Assembly: GCA_025201345.1 (NCBI GenBank)
Contig: JAIXMG010000008.1
Span: forward strand, 1,054,001 to 1,118,000
Origin: Thamnidium elegans
Lineage: Eukaryota > Mucoromycota > Mucoromycetes > Mucorales > Mucoraceae
Reading direction: 5' to 3'
DNA length: 64,000 nucleotides
Part shown: positions 1 to 11,389 of the stretch, piece by piece
How the letters are laid out: every line of letters begins with the position of its first letter
How positions within the stretch are numbered: the stretch's first letter is position 1
Made by a program: the position numbers and the translations under genes
Notes under the pieces: model-generated
Seen by the model: only the letters and a program-made list of their open reading frames with translations
What the model was told of the DNA's origin: nothing
Database searches by the model: none

Positions 1-1258
1 GGCCTATTTCAAGTGAAAATATAACATGTTTTCTCTAATACATAATAAACATAATATTTCAGAATATATACAAGAATATAGTTAAAACATCTGTAATGCA
101 ATTAAAAGTAAATAATTTAAATATACTCACCAAACTATATAATAATGCTCGGTCTAATAATCATCTTTTGTTGCGCTCTACACTGGACATTTATATTATC
201 ATTTGTCATAATCGTATTCTTACAAAACACACGCGCGTGATCCTACAATGTACCTATACTTCGTTTGTTTTATTGTGTGACACTCTTCCTAACCACACAG
301 TGATACCATTCTCGTCTTTAAGAATGTATTATCTACCAAGGTTATTCGTAACAAAACAATGATAATCGAAATGCTAGAGAGAGGATAATGAAATAAATCT
401 CACAAAGTAATTAGTTACGTACCATTTCAACACACAGCTCATAAATATTTTACTCGGCAACGATAACTTTTTTTTTAAAAAAATAATTAAAGTAGTTCTA
501 ATGTTTGGGCTCTAGTAGAAAAAGATACACGATATATTTTTTCATATAGTAACTTGGACTAATTCAAGAAATATTTAGGATATTATAATCCATTATTTTT
601 CGTCTATTATTCTTTTTAAAACACTTGTTTTTATACGTTCATCCAGGGGATAAACATCTTTTTGTTTTTCAGATTTTTTTCACGGGTTTTCTGAAATTAC
701 TCACCATCCACTTTATCTTTCTTTGCGAAAAAAAACTATGGTAAAAAGACTTGCACTATTGCACTTTATTTATTTTTTTCCTTTGATATACTTATTGAAC
801 TGATTTCGCAGCGAGTCAGTATTTTTATAATTCAGCACATCTTTTCCTTCCTTCAAACAGGCTTTCCAATCCATTCTTTTGTTTTGGTCTGCTTTTTTTT
901 TTTTTTTTTTTTTTGCTTAAATTTAGCCACGAAATCCATAGCTGCTTCATAATCGTTATTATTTTTAGTAACACTGTATTAGGTAATGTTTCAGGAGTAA
1001 GCAAATCGTAATATTTTCTTTTCGTCGCGATAATTCTGGATTTCGCTTTATTTACAGCTTCTGTTAATAATGGCTGGTTGAGCGTGTTTACGAGCGTTAT
1101 AAGTCAGTCATATTCAATAATCTGAGCGTCAATCAGTTTTAATGACAGACTTGACATATTTTGAGAGTCGATTTGATGATGGTGTAGGGTTAAGATGTAT
1201 AAATATTGGATTATTGGATCGTTAGCGTAAAGATGATCACAAATAGAAAGACAGCGGT
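1..1258. other. AT-rich gene-free stretch
   Basis: I see no supportable gene here. The stretch is AT-rich with several poly-T tracts (for example around 894-914). An open frame at 96-362 has no recognisable motif and no neighbouring exon with a compatible phase, so it is not called. The right end borders the minus-strand PD-(D/E)XK-like ORF. Confidence 0.6.
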
Positions 1259-1720
1259 TTATAAAAAAAACAGTCCAAGTGTGATTAGTGGGTCGAGACG
1301 AGTTGTTATATTTTGCTTGATGCTGTCATGACACATTATGAAGCAGTCTGATGCCCATGGTTTACTTAAGTATGATAAGGCGCCTGGGGGATAACTATAT
1401 ACTAGATTGTCTTTTATATCTTGATGGACTGTGTCTACACAAATAATCAATAGTATTGGTTCGACATCGTATCTTGAAATAGCTTGGAGGCAGTAATTGA
1501 TACACCTTCGCAAAAACTTCTTGTTGACTGTATGTTTAATCTCTACTATGATGAGAGAGAGGGAGAGATCTAAGGTTGGGCATTTTGGCTCTAGAACTAT
1601 GTCTGAGCAGATTCCGTTTTTCCACTCGCAATTACCGATGAAGTAGTCATTCTTAGTTTTTGTTAGGGCCTCCTTAATAAAATTAGTTACTTTTGGTTCT
1701 TGAATGATTATTTTTGACAT
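1259..1720 (-). CDS. PD-(D/E)XK-like nuclease-fold protein, repeat-associated
   Basis: A single-exon frame of 153 codons starting with MSKIIIQEPKVTNF. The middle part reads as a PD-(D/E)XK-like core: an Asp in CSDIVLEPK (about residues 38-46), then a hydrophobic strand running into VEIKHTV (E-x-K, about 59-65), then KKFLRRCINYCLQAISRY and a strand EPILLIICVD. In my knowledge of early-diverging fungal genomes, similar short proteins (E-x-K or E-x-Q followed by F-x-RR-x3-YC) occur in many copies and are often taken as transposon-linked endonuclease-like proteins; this is family recall, not a search. The start is the first Met of the frame. Its upstream side carries dispersed repeat R1 (about 1813-2490), which supports a mobile origin. 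No introns are needed. It could be a live gene or a slightly degraded copy; the C-terminus is short and hydrophobic. Confidence 0.5.
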   Translation of the reverse strand: MSKIIIQEPKVTNFIKEALTKTKNDYFIGNCEWKNGICSDIVLEPKCPTLDLSLSLIIVEIKHTVNKKFLRRCINYCLQAISRYDVEPILLIICVDTVHQDIKDNLVYSYPPGALSYLSKPWASDCFIMCHDSIKQNITTRLDPLITLGLFFL

Positions 1721-1812
1721 TGTGTCTGTTCCAGGCTTTAGAGCTTTTGACTTTTTTCGATGAGTTCGTAGCTGACAAAAAAATAAGTGAGCATTTGCTT
1801 TTATACTTTATC

Positions 1813-2291
1813 AAATGAGCAATTATGGGCTATTGTTAAGCATAAAAGTAAAGCATAATTAACCTATATAGAGTCTGAAACGCTCGCACAAAGGATAACC
1901 GAAGCATGCAATCAAGTCCATTTATCTCAACTTTGATAACATTATGCTCTGAAGATTATTTCAAACAAAGTTCCTTTATTATTCAAAGAAAATGTTCTTA
2001 CATATTAAATTCAAAAATTGTTTAGATTGGATTTGCAGTGTATTCCAATTGAGGTTTGAGAAGTGTTCCGAATTAAGTTCCAGTTTATTTTCAAAAAATA
2101 TACCACCAAGTTCGAAAAATGTTCCATTTGGGAGCGGACGCACTGTATTTTTTGTAATCGCAAAAATTGCTTTTGTTTCTCAAAAATATATATATATATA
2201 TATATTTAAACAGTGATTGCTCCCTTGATTTTTGCATCTAAAGTTTCATTTAAAGTGGATTAGAAATGTCTAAAAGAGTACTTTACTATAC

Positions 2292-2337
<46 letters not shown>

Positions 2338-2490
2338 GAGAGCCAGATTGGATCCAGAATAATCGCTACAAAACCGTGATTTTTAGCCAAAAAATAAAAG
2401 AGGTTGACCCCCAAAAATAAACAAAAAAGTACGTTTCTTAAAACAACTATTTTGTATTATACAGCTTGAGTCTGAACGCGTTTCCTGTTT
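1813..2490. repeat. Dispersed repeat R1, longest copy
   Basis: The left half (about 1813-2130) aligns by eye with 43081-43360: both hold GTTAAGCATAAAAG, ACTCGCACAAA, a TCA-AC-TT block and ATTTAAAGAAAATGCTT-like strings in the same order. The right half (about 2210-2490) aligns with 25233-25490: both hold TTTAAAC-GTGATT, GATTAGAA, ACAAAAAAGTACGTTT and TTATACA-CTTG. This copy therefore joins two segments found separately elsewhere. It contains a 39-nt T run at 2294-2332. No coding signal is visible. It lies just upstream of the PD-(D/E)XK-like ORF. Confidence 0.6.
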
Positions 2491-2754
2491 TTTAATAAAT
2501 TAATAACTATTATAATTATCCCGTTCACTATTCGATATAAGGGTATGTTCAATTTAAGGGTTGGTTCCTTCCACCGCTATATAGAGCCGATACTGTACAA
2601 CCGTTCTTTTTTTTTTAACGCGAAGAAAAAACCATTATAGACAATTATATGTTTAAAAAAATGATAAAATTGCATTTGCTGGGCCAAATTGTAATCCATT
2701 TTTTATTGTTATTATCAAATAAAATTACACCTAATATTTACAAGCGGTTTATCA

Positions 2755-4240
2755 TTACCAGCATAAGCCACCTTGGAAATCAATGCATTCTAATCCATTT
2801 TCCCAAATATCTATATTTAAAAGACCCCATTCGCCTTCCTTGTTTGAGAGTTTAGTCTTCCCGCTCGCTAAATCCTCAATGCCTTGGCCGTCAGGGACGG
2901 CATTATGTTTTTTAGGATCCTTTTCCCATTCATTAGGATGGTTTTGATGACAGGCAAAGGAATCACCGCTATAAACCAATTTCTTCTCGAACTGTCCAAT
3001 AGCAGATAAAATAAACTCAATGTCCATCCATGCAATACCACCAGCTTCACGATAACCGCGACAATCCTTCCAGGTATCTCTGTGAGCCAATGTAAAGTCA
3101 CCAGCTTGGTCAGCATAGCTCCAGTAATTATCTCGGTTGATTTGAGATCTATGCACTTCACCAGGCAGTACATAACTACCCCAGTTTTGATCACGTAACT
3201 TACAAGCATTGTAAAGAATCTCATCATTAGGGAAAGGCTTAAGTCTGACGATAGAAGCAGGCAAATCCTCGTGACTTGAAAGAATTATAAAATGAGTAAA
3301 ATATGTTACTATTAAAAGAAATTAAATTTACTTACATATTATGACGATCTTGGAATTGAGTATAAATAGTGTCTTTTTTGAACACTTTGGATTGGATAGC
3401 GTTAATGAAATTATGAGACCAAATATCATCTAGTAAATTGAAAAAGGGGGATTAGAGAAAGAGATTATATACAACACAGAAAAAGAAAATTTACCTTGGT
3501 TTGTGCAAACAATAAATTCACCTCTTGCGAAACGAATACCGACATTTTTGCCTTCAAATTCATGAAGAGGAGCATCACCCAAGTTTGGTAAAATATTATG
3601 AATCTTTTCCGAGACAGTAATAATACGATGATTTAAATATTTTGATCTACGGAATCTCTAAAATTATAAAGGAGAAGTTAATCCACAATCAAATCAAGAA
3701 AGATCAGTAAAATAAACTTACAAATGCGTCTACAATTCTTCTATTATTCTTTGGTGGATTCCATTCAATAATTAATAATTCAATCTTTTGTTCAGACTTT
3801 TCTGCTAATAAATAAGCACTATCAATAAAGTTTTGGAAACGATGATGTTGATTTCTGTCAAAAAAAATAAAAATAAAGTTTAATAAATAAACACACTAAA
3901 ATAGTTCGTTTTCTATTTACCCAGCGTAGTCATCCATTCGAGTTACAATAACAATCGAAAGATAATATTCTACTTTTTCGCCACTGAGACATTGCTCCCA
4001 TTCTTTTCGGTCTACTTTAAGATGAGATGCAGTATTTGCAAGACATTGCAGAGATGTGTTCTTTTTATAAGTAGGTCTAGCATCATTCACCATTACGTTG
4101 TAATCTGAAATGCTAACAGAGTTTAAGTCGACACCTTTATTATAGTTTACTACATAGAATAAACATGATAGTGATATCATCATGGACACTAATGTCAAGA
4201 TAACAATGTTTTTTCTTGACATGGTTATCTTTGCTGTCAT
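2755..4240 (-). CDS. Type II membrane glycosyltransferase-like protein
   Basis: Five exons: 4240-3921, 3854-3722, 3657-3495, 3429-3336, 3274-2755 (1230 nt, 409 aa, frame intact through all four GT-AG introns). Residues 1-10 form a basic cytosolic tail and about 11-32 one signal-anchor segment, so the protein is probably a Golgi/ER lumenal type II protein. The lumenal part holds SIVIVTRMDDYAGNQHHRFQ, then a strand LLIIEWNPP, GIRFARGEFIVCTNQDD (N204-D207, a DxD-like site) and a long C-terminal region with WMDIEF. This is the pattern of an uncharacterised GT-A-like family (TRNDD...IEWNPP...KNVGIRRARG...TNPD). From the family I infer transfer of a sugar from a nucleotide-sugar donor; donor and acceptor cannot be told. 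The start at 4240 is chosen because the next upstream Met would add a poly-Phe stretch translated from a poly-T tract. Confidence 0.8.
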
Positions 4241-5276
4241 AAAATTAAATAAATAAATAAAAAAAAAAAAAAAAAAAGAGAGAGAAGAGAGAGAGAAAAG
4301 AAGCACAAATATTATAAAACTAAACAAATCATTCATCGGGATTTCACTGAAAAATATTTTTATGGAAACTAAGTCTTTTTGTTCGTAATACATGTACCAC
4401 ATTTAATTTCAATATAAATTTCTTTTGTAAATCGTTCAAAAGTAAATGATCCAAAAAGCAAATGGTTCAGGGTAAAAAAAAAAAAAAAACTTTCTCGGTT
4501 TCTTTAATTGACATATAGATAGTGACAGTTTTTTTTTCTTATGCATTGCTATGCAAACGAAAAATTTCTATAGTTTTTTTACTCGGTAAAAAGGACAACT
4601 TGTTTATTTATATACGCTACTCTGTTAGTGGACCCGCAAAACTGGTCTATCAAGGCACTACCAATAGTTTTTCAAGGACAAAAAAATCTGAGCTCCAAAG
4701 ACTATCCCAGCGGATGATACCTGATAAAACTTTTTTGTATGTTTCCCTAGTGGATAACTACATTTCTATTGTACCATACGTATATCGTAATGCCTTTATT
4801 AGCGTCACCTCTTCTTTTGAAATAGAAGAGACTGTAAGCCGTATACAATTTGAAGCAGCTTTAACTTTAACCAAGTTGCCCAAAGCTTTATTTTTTATAC
4901 GCTGTTCGAACCTTCTTGGGTTTCTTTTTTTTTGGTTTCAAAAAAAAAAAAAAAAAAAAAAAAACTTGGCACAATTACATTTTGACGTATTAAACAACTT
5001 GGTTTAATACTCTACTTAATATACTCGATCCAAAAGAAACTGTATTTTTGATGAATTTTAAAGATTAAAAAATTGTGTCAGATAATACCTAATGCTAGTT
5101 ATTTTATTTAGGTTCAAAAAGGAAAAAAAAACGTTGCGCGTACTTAAATATTCGTATTAGAATTCAGGACCATAATAATACGGTTCTTAATGCACATACT
5201 GAGTAATACTTTTTGTTTGTTTGTGCACTATTTCCTAAAATGAATCACAATTTTTTTTTATTACAGTAAAAAGTTG
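4241..5276. other. Spacer with one unassigned ORF
   Basis: This stretch separates the glycosyltransferase-like gene from the Sec14-like gene. It holds A-runs near 4260, 4473 and 4940. A plus-strand frame at 4522-5007 (161 codons) runs through a poly-A tract near its end and has no motif I recognise; part of its interior (about residues 35-130) looks protein-like in composition, so a decayed coding remnant is possible. I do not call it a gene. Confidence 0.4.
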
Positions 5277-6602
5277 CTATTCTGATTTAACAGTTGTGGT
5301 AGGCAAGACACCACATAAAGATTCATCCGAAAGAGCCGAATCCATAACCTCTTCGTTATATACAGTAGGCACCTTTTCATTTTTATCGGTTGCTTTAAAT
5401 TTTGATTTCTTGGGTACACAACCACCTGCCATATGAGAACAGGTACATGCACCACCTAAAAAATCAGGTAAATTCTCTGCTTCCACATATTCTAATAAAA
5501 TCGATTCAAAGTCTTTTCCCAATACATGAATCTTATCTAACGTCTAAAAATAAATTGATATTAAAAAAAAAAGGCGTTATCAATACAAGAAAGAAAAATT
5601 ACTTACGCGTGGATTTAACCAAGGTCTAATTACTTTAAACATGACAACAAAAGCAGAAGGAGCATTGACAACAAACAAACGGTGTAAAGTTTCTGGGTAA
5701 TAATGTTGAACAATTTCTGCAATTGCTCTCAAATGTTGAAAGGCGCCCATATGAAACTCTAAAAAAAAAAGGAATCAATTATGAGGTTTTCAAAAAAAAA
5801 AAAAAAAAAAAAAAAGTGTAGCACGTACGCCATAAACTCATATTTGTGCAATCAAAAATAACAGTTTCACTGTGAATTGATTTTCCTGCCTTTTCACAGC
5901 CTTCAGGCATAAGAACGCGATTTAAAAATTCTTGCGTAGCGATTTGAAAGTTTGTAATTTCAAGGGTTGACACATTATTTCCCATTTCTTTTGCATTATG
6001 ATAACCCTAACAACGAAAATAAAAATTGAATATATAAAGGAGAAAAGTTGTATTTAAAAGGGAACTATTTTTTTTTTTTTTTGTTACTTACAGTACGATC
6101 AATCAAGATGGGATGACCTTCTTTATCGAATTTATGAAAACAATCTCCACCAACACAATTAGCAATGCGAACCACACTTTCTGATAACTGTGGCTCTACA
6201 TTAAAGTTTGTGTCTTGGATATGCTTATATCCTCTGCAAGCCACAAGAGGAGGTAATTTGTTGTATTTTGTTGCTACGGGTAAATGATCTACGTCTAGTT
6301 TTGTACGCCATTCATATGTATCGACTAATTGTTGCTTGGCATCATCCTACGTAAAAAAAAAAGAAAGAGCTTTTTATGTTGAGTAGTGATTCTGCTCTCT
6401 TATAATTTTGAACAATTTAAACTTTACAACGTTCCAAATATTAGCTTCCAAATATTGAATTAGTTGCTACGTTACAATAATTTTAGTTTTATACATTTTT
6501 TTTAAATGTTTTTATGCGACTAACATTTCTAGGAAATTCATTGGTAACTGATTGACTTAATAATGCATGAAGTTGATCAATTTTTTGTTGTTCCAAAGAC
6601 AT
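5277..6602 (-). CDS. Sec14-like CRAL-TRIO lipid-transfer protein
   Basis: Six exons: 6602-6525, 6466-6428 (a 39-nt micro-exon), 6346-6092, 6006-5829, 5758-5607, 5543-5277; 969 nt, 322 aa, frame intact. The micro-exon encodes QLIQYLEANIWNV and the next exon DDAKQQLVDTYEWR; together they rebuild the CRAL-TRIO N-terminal helix pattern (LLRFLRAR-W-V--A...W R) that is missing without it. The lipid-binding lobe follows: PILIDRTGYHN, VIFDCTNMSLWQFHMGAFQH, YYPETLHRLFVVNAPSAF, IRPWLNPRTLDKIHVLG, and the closing AENLPDFLGGACTC, which is typical of Sec14 proteins. The family exchanges phosphatidylinositol and phosphatidylcholine between membranes and primes PI4P synthesis at the Golgi. The length (322 aa) fits. 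The tail after about residue 275 is not conserved. Confidence 0.9.
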
Positions 6603-7334
6603 ATTTTCTTCTAAAATAAAAACAGGAAAGAGAAATAAAAAGGAAATTAAATATATTTTTTCTTCCTTTTTTGCTGTAGTATCAATGACATCACGCTGCG
6701 AAAAAAAGGTTACCCGCTGCGGAGGAGGAGAAGTAGAAATTTAACACAGTCTATCAATGAAACCAATCCCATTTTTTCCAGAATCTTTTTAATTTTCCTA
6801 TTTTAGACTGATGATTTACAACTGGTGTATTAACAAAAAAAAAAAAAAAAAAAAAAAGGGAACAAAATGGATATACGTTTTTGACATATTTTTTTTTTTG
6901 CACCGGAAGTTTAAATAAAAATCGCAGGCCCGGATGTTTGTAAATCTCGGTGTTTAATCAAAATGTGATATTTACTGATTAAAACAGTTTTTTATGATGC
7001 ATATATATATATTTTTTGTGCTGTGCATAAAAAAATAGCACATTCTCTATTTATTTCGAAGCACAATGAGATGATATATATACGCGATCTAAATTACGGG
7101 TGGGTCGGTCAAACTGAGTTCTAATAAAAGTAAAAGGAACCCGTCAAAAACATCAAATGAAAGGCACAAAAAGTAACGTGATCTGGTTTTTTTGTTTGGA
7201 TCTGAATTTAGGGATTGATTGGTTTTTTTCCCTTTTTTTAATTTTTCTTCTTTTCTTTTTCTTCTCTTCTTTTTTTAATTTTTTTTTTTTTGTATTTCTG
7301 ACAACATAACCTTTAAAAAAAAAAGTTATTTTAA
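6603..7334. other. Divergent intergenic region
   Basis: Shared upstream region of the minus-strand Sec14-like gene and the plus-strand DUF3020 gene. It holds A- and T-runs and a pyrimidine-rich TTCTTTTC tract at about 7240-7290 just before the DUF3020 start. No gene is seen. Confidence 0.5.
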
Positions 7335-8095
7335 ATGACAGAAGAATGTATTTTTACTTGTCCACAATGTCCTAAAAGTAAGTGAGTATAATACATGTAA
7401 AATATATGAAACTAAAAAAAAAAAAAAATAACTTGTACATACAAAAAAAATATAGTTTTCGCTACAAGATCTAATTTGTAGGTATAAGATAAAGTTATAT
7501 TAAAATGTGCCAGAAAAAAAAATAACTTTTTTTCGTAAAAACTAGAAAACGACATATGGAAAATCCAAATATTCATAATATACCATATACTCGTAGCCGA
7601 GACCAAAAGAGGTGGCAAGGACATTCAAAGAAAGTATCGAGCAGACAAGAGACAACGGAAAGAATGAGAAAATGGAGAGCAGAAAACCGAGATAAAAACA
7701 AACGAAATGATTTACGATGTAGAGTGTATAGATTAGCACGTCAAAAATTCGGAGAACAAGACTCTGTGGAGAAACAACAGTTTATTGAACACGAAATTAA
7801 TACAAGGCTCGGAAAGAGATTATTAAATGAACAAAAAAATGAATCACTAAATGAATTACCTTTTTACTCGGCACCGCTTCAAAAGATTGAATTACCTTCC
7901 TTAACAGAATATCACATGAAAAGTCAACCTACTTCTCCCACCGCCATCAGTAGCTGTGAAGAAAATTCAAATAATAATAGACGAAATAGTACGAATTCAA
8001 TACAAACAATCACTTCTCCTATACTCACTCCTCCCCCATCATTACCTCCAATGCAATCATTCTTGACTTCAATTTTTAAGCAAGAAAATGAATAA
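7335..8095 (+). CDS. DUF3020 domain protein
   Basis: Two exons: 7335-7381 and 7546-8095 (597 nt, 198 aa). The first exon encodes MTEECIFTCPQCPKS with a CPQC pair; the phase only works with the donor GTGAGT at 7382, not with GTAAGT four bases earlier. Residues about 35-75 hold RMRKWRAENRDKNKRNDLRC followed by RVYRLARQKFG, the signature of fungal DUF3020 (PF11223), a short basic, probably nuclear domain with no known biochemical role. The C-terminal half is low-complexity: Asn-, Ser- and Pro-rich with PILTPPPSLPPMQSF. I infer a nuclear regulatory protein. An internal Met at 7556 is an alternative start if the first exon is not used. Confidence 0.8.
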
Positions 8096-8222
8096 AATTT
8101 TGTAAATAATATTGCGTGTTTAAAACACATGCATGTATCATATGACCTGAGATTGATAAATATATATATTTTTTTTTTTTGTATTTTTTTTTTTTTTCTT
8201 CTTGTTTATTTTATTTTAAACC

Positions 8223-10346
8223 ATGACTGAATTCATAGTTTATGAAGATTCTCCTCTTGCTGAATATTTACAATGTAAGTCTCTCTTTTTTTGTTGTATG
8301 TGTATACCGTTGTCATAACAACGCTTTTTTGTTGCCGTAGCAATTGACAAGGCCGAAACTACTGTCAAAGTAACTCCACCATCATTAAATATTAATGGTC
8401 ATGTCAACCAGTCAATTACAAGTAGACCTGATATCTCTAAAATGTGGAGATACTCCATGTTTCATGTAAGATAGTATATTTCTCGTAAAAAAAAAAAGAG
8501 GTAACCACTTACATACTTTATTAGGACGCTTTTTCCGTGTCTTTACCAAGGAGTGAAGAAACGGCATTTGAAGAAAAGTTTAAATACTTAATAGTGACCT
8601 CACCTTTATTAAATGAGACCTTGTCCATTCACCATAACAGACATCAGCAACAACAACAACAGCCCACTTTTCAAACGTCAGCAAGTACTACAAAGCTCGG
8701 TCTGGCCACCAACCTTATTACCACACTGGCCGTTTTACTGGGTGCAGAAAGATACATGATGCAACCAAAAATACCTGTGATCACTTTATTTTTTTCTACT
8801 TCGGCATCAATTTTTTTCTTTTACAGACACAAGGTAAATAATAACAACAACAAAAATAGTGCTGCTACTAACATTCTTTACACTTAAAAAAAAGCGTCGT
8901 TCTTTTATACGCCAATTATACCAAATTGCATTAACAAGAATGGGAGCGTTTACAAGCCACTGTGATACATTTGATACCAAAGTACATCGATGCCTCATCA
9001 CAATCCAAGAAATTGAACTTGTATCTCGTGGTTACCGTCTCTCCACACCACTTTCACCCATCTCACGTATTGAACAAAATAGCAAAAGTCGTAAATGTGT
9101 GCAACTCCGCAACCGGTTAGCCTCTGTGCTTCGAAGGGCATTTATTATTTACGAAGAAGGCATTATCGATTTAATGGATGTGATTCATAAAAAGAATTTG
9201 AACACCTTATATGAAATGTATAACGTACATTCGATTGCCTCTTTGTCGGCTATGGGTGACGATATCAGTGACGAAGGGTACAGTTTGGAACAGTTGAAAA
9301 AATTAGCTCAGATTATGCATTCAAAGAGAAGAGAATGTATGGTTCATTTCTTGGCTTTAGGTGTGATGACAGAAGATCATGATTCGGTTCATTATAATTA
9401 TAGCGAGGGGTGGCGCACAATCAATCAAGTGTTGGGAAAGTTGGTAGATGAAACTGAAAAGTTTACTTTGGAGATTGTAGAAGCATTAGATGCTGAATTT
9501 TGTAAGTTTGGTTTTTTATGCGCAAAAGAAAATTGGTCTAATATTAGAGTTTTATATTAGATAAACCTATTCATGCATTTGATAAAAATAATGATACTTC
9601 AAAGATAGAAGATGCACGGCTAAAGAAATTTGTACATAGATTATCTTCACTTGAACAACAATTACGAACAATGGAAGCCAAAATTTATTTATGCAGTGAA
9701 GATGTGCGGCAATTAAATTCACCAGGTAAAAATAAAAAATGTAAAAAATGTGTGTGTAAAATACAAATGTTAATTACATTAAAAAACTTCTTAGAATCTA
9801 CTGAGCAAATAAAAGATAAATTATTAAATGAATACATGTCGGTTCAAAAAGGGTTTGAGAATATGATTCAAGAATGGGAACTTGGTAAAGCTGTATTAGA
9901 GTCGTTTTTAGAACCATCATCATCATCAAGTATAAGTGAACAAAAAAAACCAGCTGAACAAGAGCAAGAACACGAACACCAAGATGAGACCGAAGGAAAA
10001 GGAATGATTTTAGATTCCGAAGACGTTGCTGATATTTTAAACTTACCACTTGCGTCTAAAGCCTCTGTATTTGAAGCAATTGCTGGCGTTGTAGAGAAAA
10101 ACGGTAGAGAAAAGTCAAAAATGACGAGAAAGGAACGTATAGAAGAAATGAGAATGAAGCGAACCAAACAAGTAAGTTTAAAAGAATATGTGTATATAAA
10201 CTTTTTTTTTATTAATACAATAATATTTTTAGTCTGAAGACAAGTTAAATCGTATGGATTCTCAAACCATGGTCCATGAATTAAAAAGCGTACTTTTTAA
10301 ACGAGTCAACGACTTAGACTTGGAGCAAGATACCCCCTCTCTTTAA
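8223..10346 (+). CDS. Vezatin-type myosin-binding domain protein
   Basis: Seven exons: 8223-8274, 8341-8465, 8525-8833, 8895-9501, 9561-9725, 9795-10171, 10233-10346; 1749 nt, 582 aa, frame intact. Two adjacent hydrophobic segments (about 117-136 and 141-160) form a membrane hairpin. After these, from about residue 163, comes a conserved block: RCLITIQEIELVSRGYRLS, then TPLSPISRIEQNSK and CVQLRNRL. This matches the vezatin/myosin-binding domain (PF12632), the family that includes yeast Inp2, the peroxisomal receptor for a class V myosin. I infer a membrane adaptor tethering an organelle to a myosin. A coiled, acidic C-terminal region follows, rich in Glu and Lys, with RKERIEEMRMKRTK. The acceptor before exon 4 (AAAAAAAG) is unusually A-rich. 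The stop lies 12 bp from the convergent SURF1 stop. Confidence 0.85.
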
Positions 10347-10358
10347 AATAATAAAATT

Positions 10359-11389
10359 TTATACACGTTTGATTTTAGTAGGTCTAGCTGGTGGTTTTCT
10401 TAATAATCTCCAAAGCATAATAGATGTAGCAATGGAAAGTGAGTACCATGTAATCAAATAGTTCAAATGATGGTTACGGATTTCTACTACGGGCGATCTT
10501 CCAACCGGGATACCCTTTTCGATCAATACGTATTCTCTAGAGGGCGATAAATCTATATTGTACTGTCTTAATTTACGTGTTATGTATATATATAATGATT
10601 AGCATCTTACCAGATACGCTTTCAATCATAATAGGTTGGGTATGGAACATTTGTGCAATAGTCTCTACGTCTGCCCAATACCATTGATTTCCCTTGACAT
10701 CATTATCGGGTGTAAATGTATTTCTCTATTTGATTCTTTTATATGAGTACAGAAATGAGTGTGTGTATATTATAATACATTACCTCTTCATTGACACGGA
10801 TTAAACCAACTACTTCAACTTCACCTTGCTCTAAACTCTCAGGTCTGGTCTTTTGATCCTTCTTTTCAGGCGCGATCCAACCTCTTTTAACCAAAATGGT
10901 TGTACCATTATCGCGTTCAAATGGTGTAATAACAAAATATCCTGCTTTTCCATCTCCTCTTGTTCTAGGACCCAATAAAATTTCTTCATCGTGACGGAAA
11001 CGGCCTGTTGCATATACTTTACGATATTCATATTCATCAAGCACATCAGGACTATAATTATCTAGATATTAGTAATACACAACCTAAATATATTTTGGAT
11101 TTTACTTTATGCGTCTAGGTAAAGGAATAGCTTCTCTCTCTAAACGATCTTCCAATGTGTTGATATAGTTTACTTTCCAACGAAGTCTTTTGACTTGCCA
11201 TGTACCTAATCCAAACGCAACAAATGGAACGGTACATAATAAAATGGTGCCGAAACCAAACTTGCGTTGCTTGGATTTATACATTTCCTTGACGGGTTCT
11301 GTCTCAGTTGTATAGCATCGTTTAATGGCGTTGGGTTGACGAATACAACGGCCTGTTGTAAGACCTAATTGTCCAAGACGTTTCAACAT
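10359..11389 (-). CDS. SHY1: SURF1/Shy1 cytochrome c oxidase assembly factor
   Basis: Four exons: 11389-11106, 11051-10784, 10725-10611, 10552-10359; 861 nt, 286 aa, frame intact. The N-terminus is a basic mitochondrial presequence (MLKRLGQLGLTTGRCIRQPN). TM1 lies at FGTILLCTVPFVAFGLGTWQ, followed by WQVKRLRWK. The intermembrane-space domain carries YRKVYATGRFRHDEEILLGP, then GYFVITPF, ILVKRGWI and NQWYWADV. The second TM is near the end (LITWYSLSIATSIMLWRLL). This is the full SURF1 order. The protein acts in heme a insertion and early assembly of COX1 in complex IV at the inner membrane. The start at 11389 is preferred over an in-frame Met at 11431 because it puts a clean presequence at the N-terminus. 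Confidence 0.93.

Noticed and set aside
96..362. 88-codon open frame on the plus strand
   Set aside because: No motif, AT-driven composition and no compatible exon nearby.
4522..5007. 161-codon plus-strand frame as a gene
   Set aside because: It ends in a poly-Lys run from an A-tract and shows no recognisable domain; kept only as a possible remnant in the spacer note.
9798..10167. Minus-strand frames opposite the vezatin-domain gene
   Set aside because: Shadows of the real plus-strand exon 6, which has conserved frame and splice sites.
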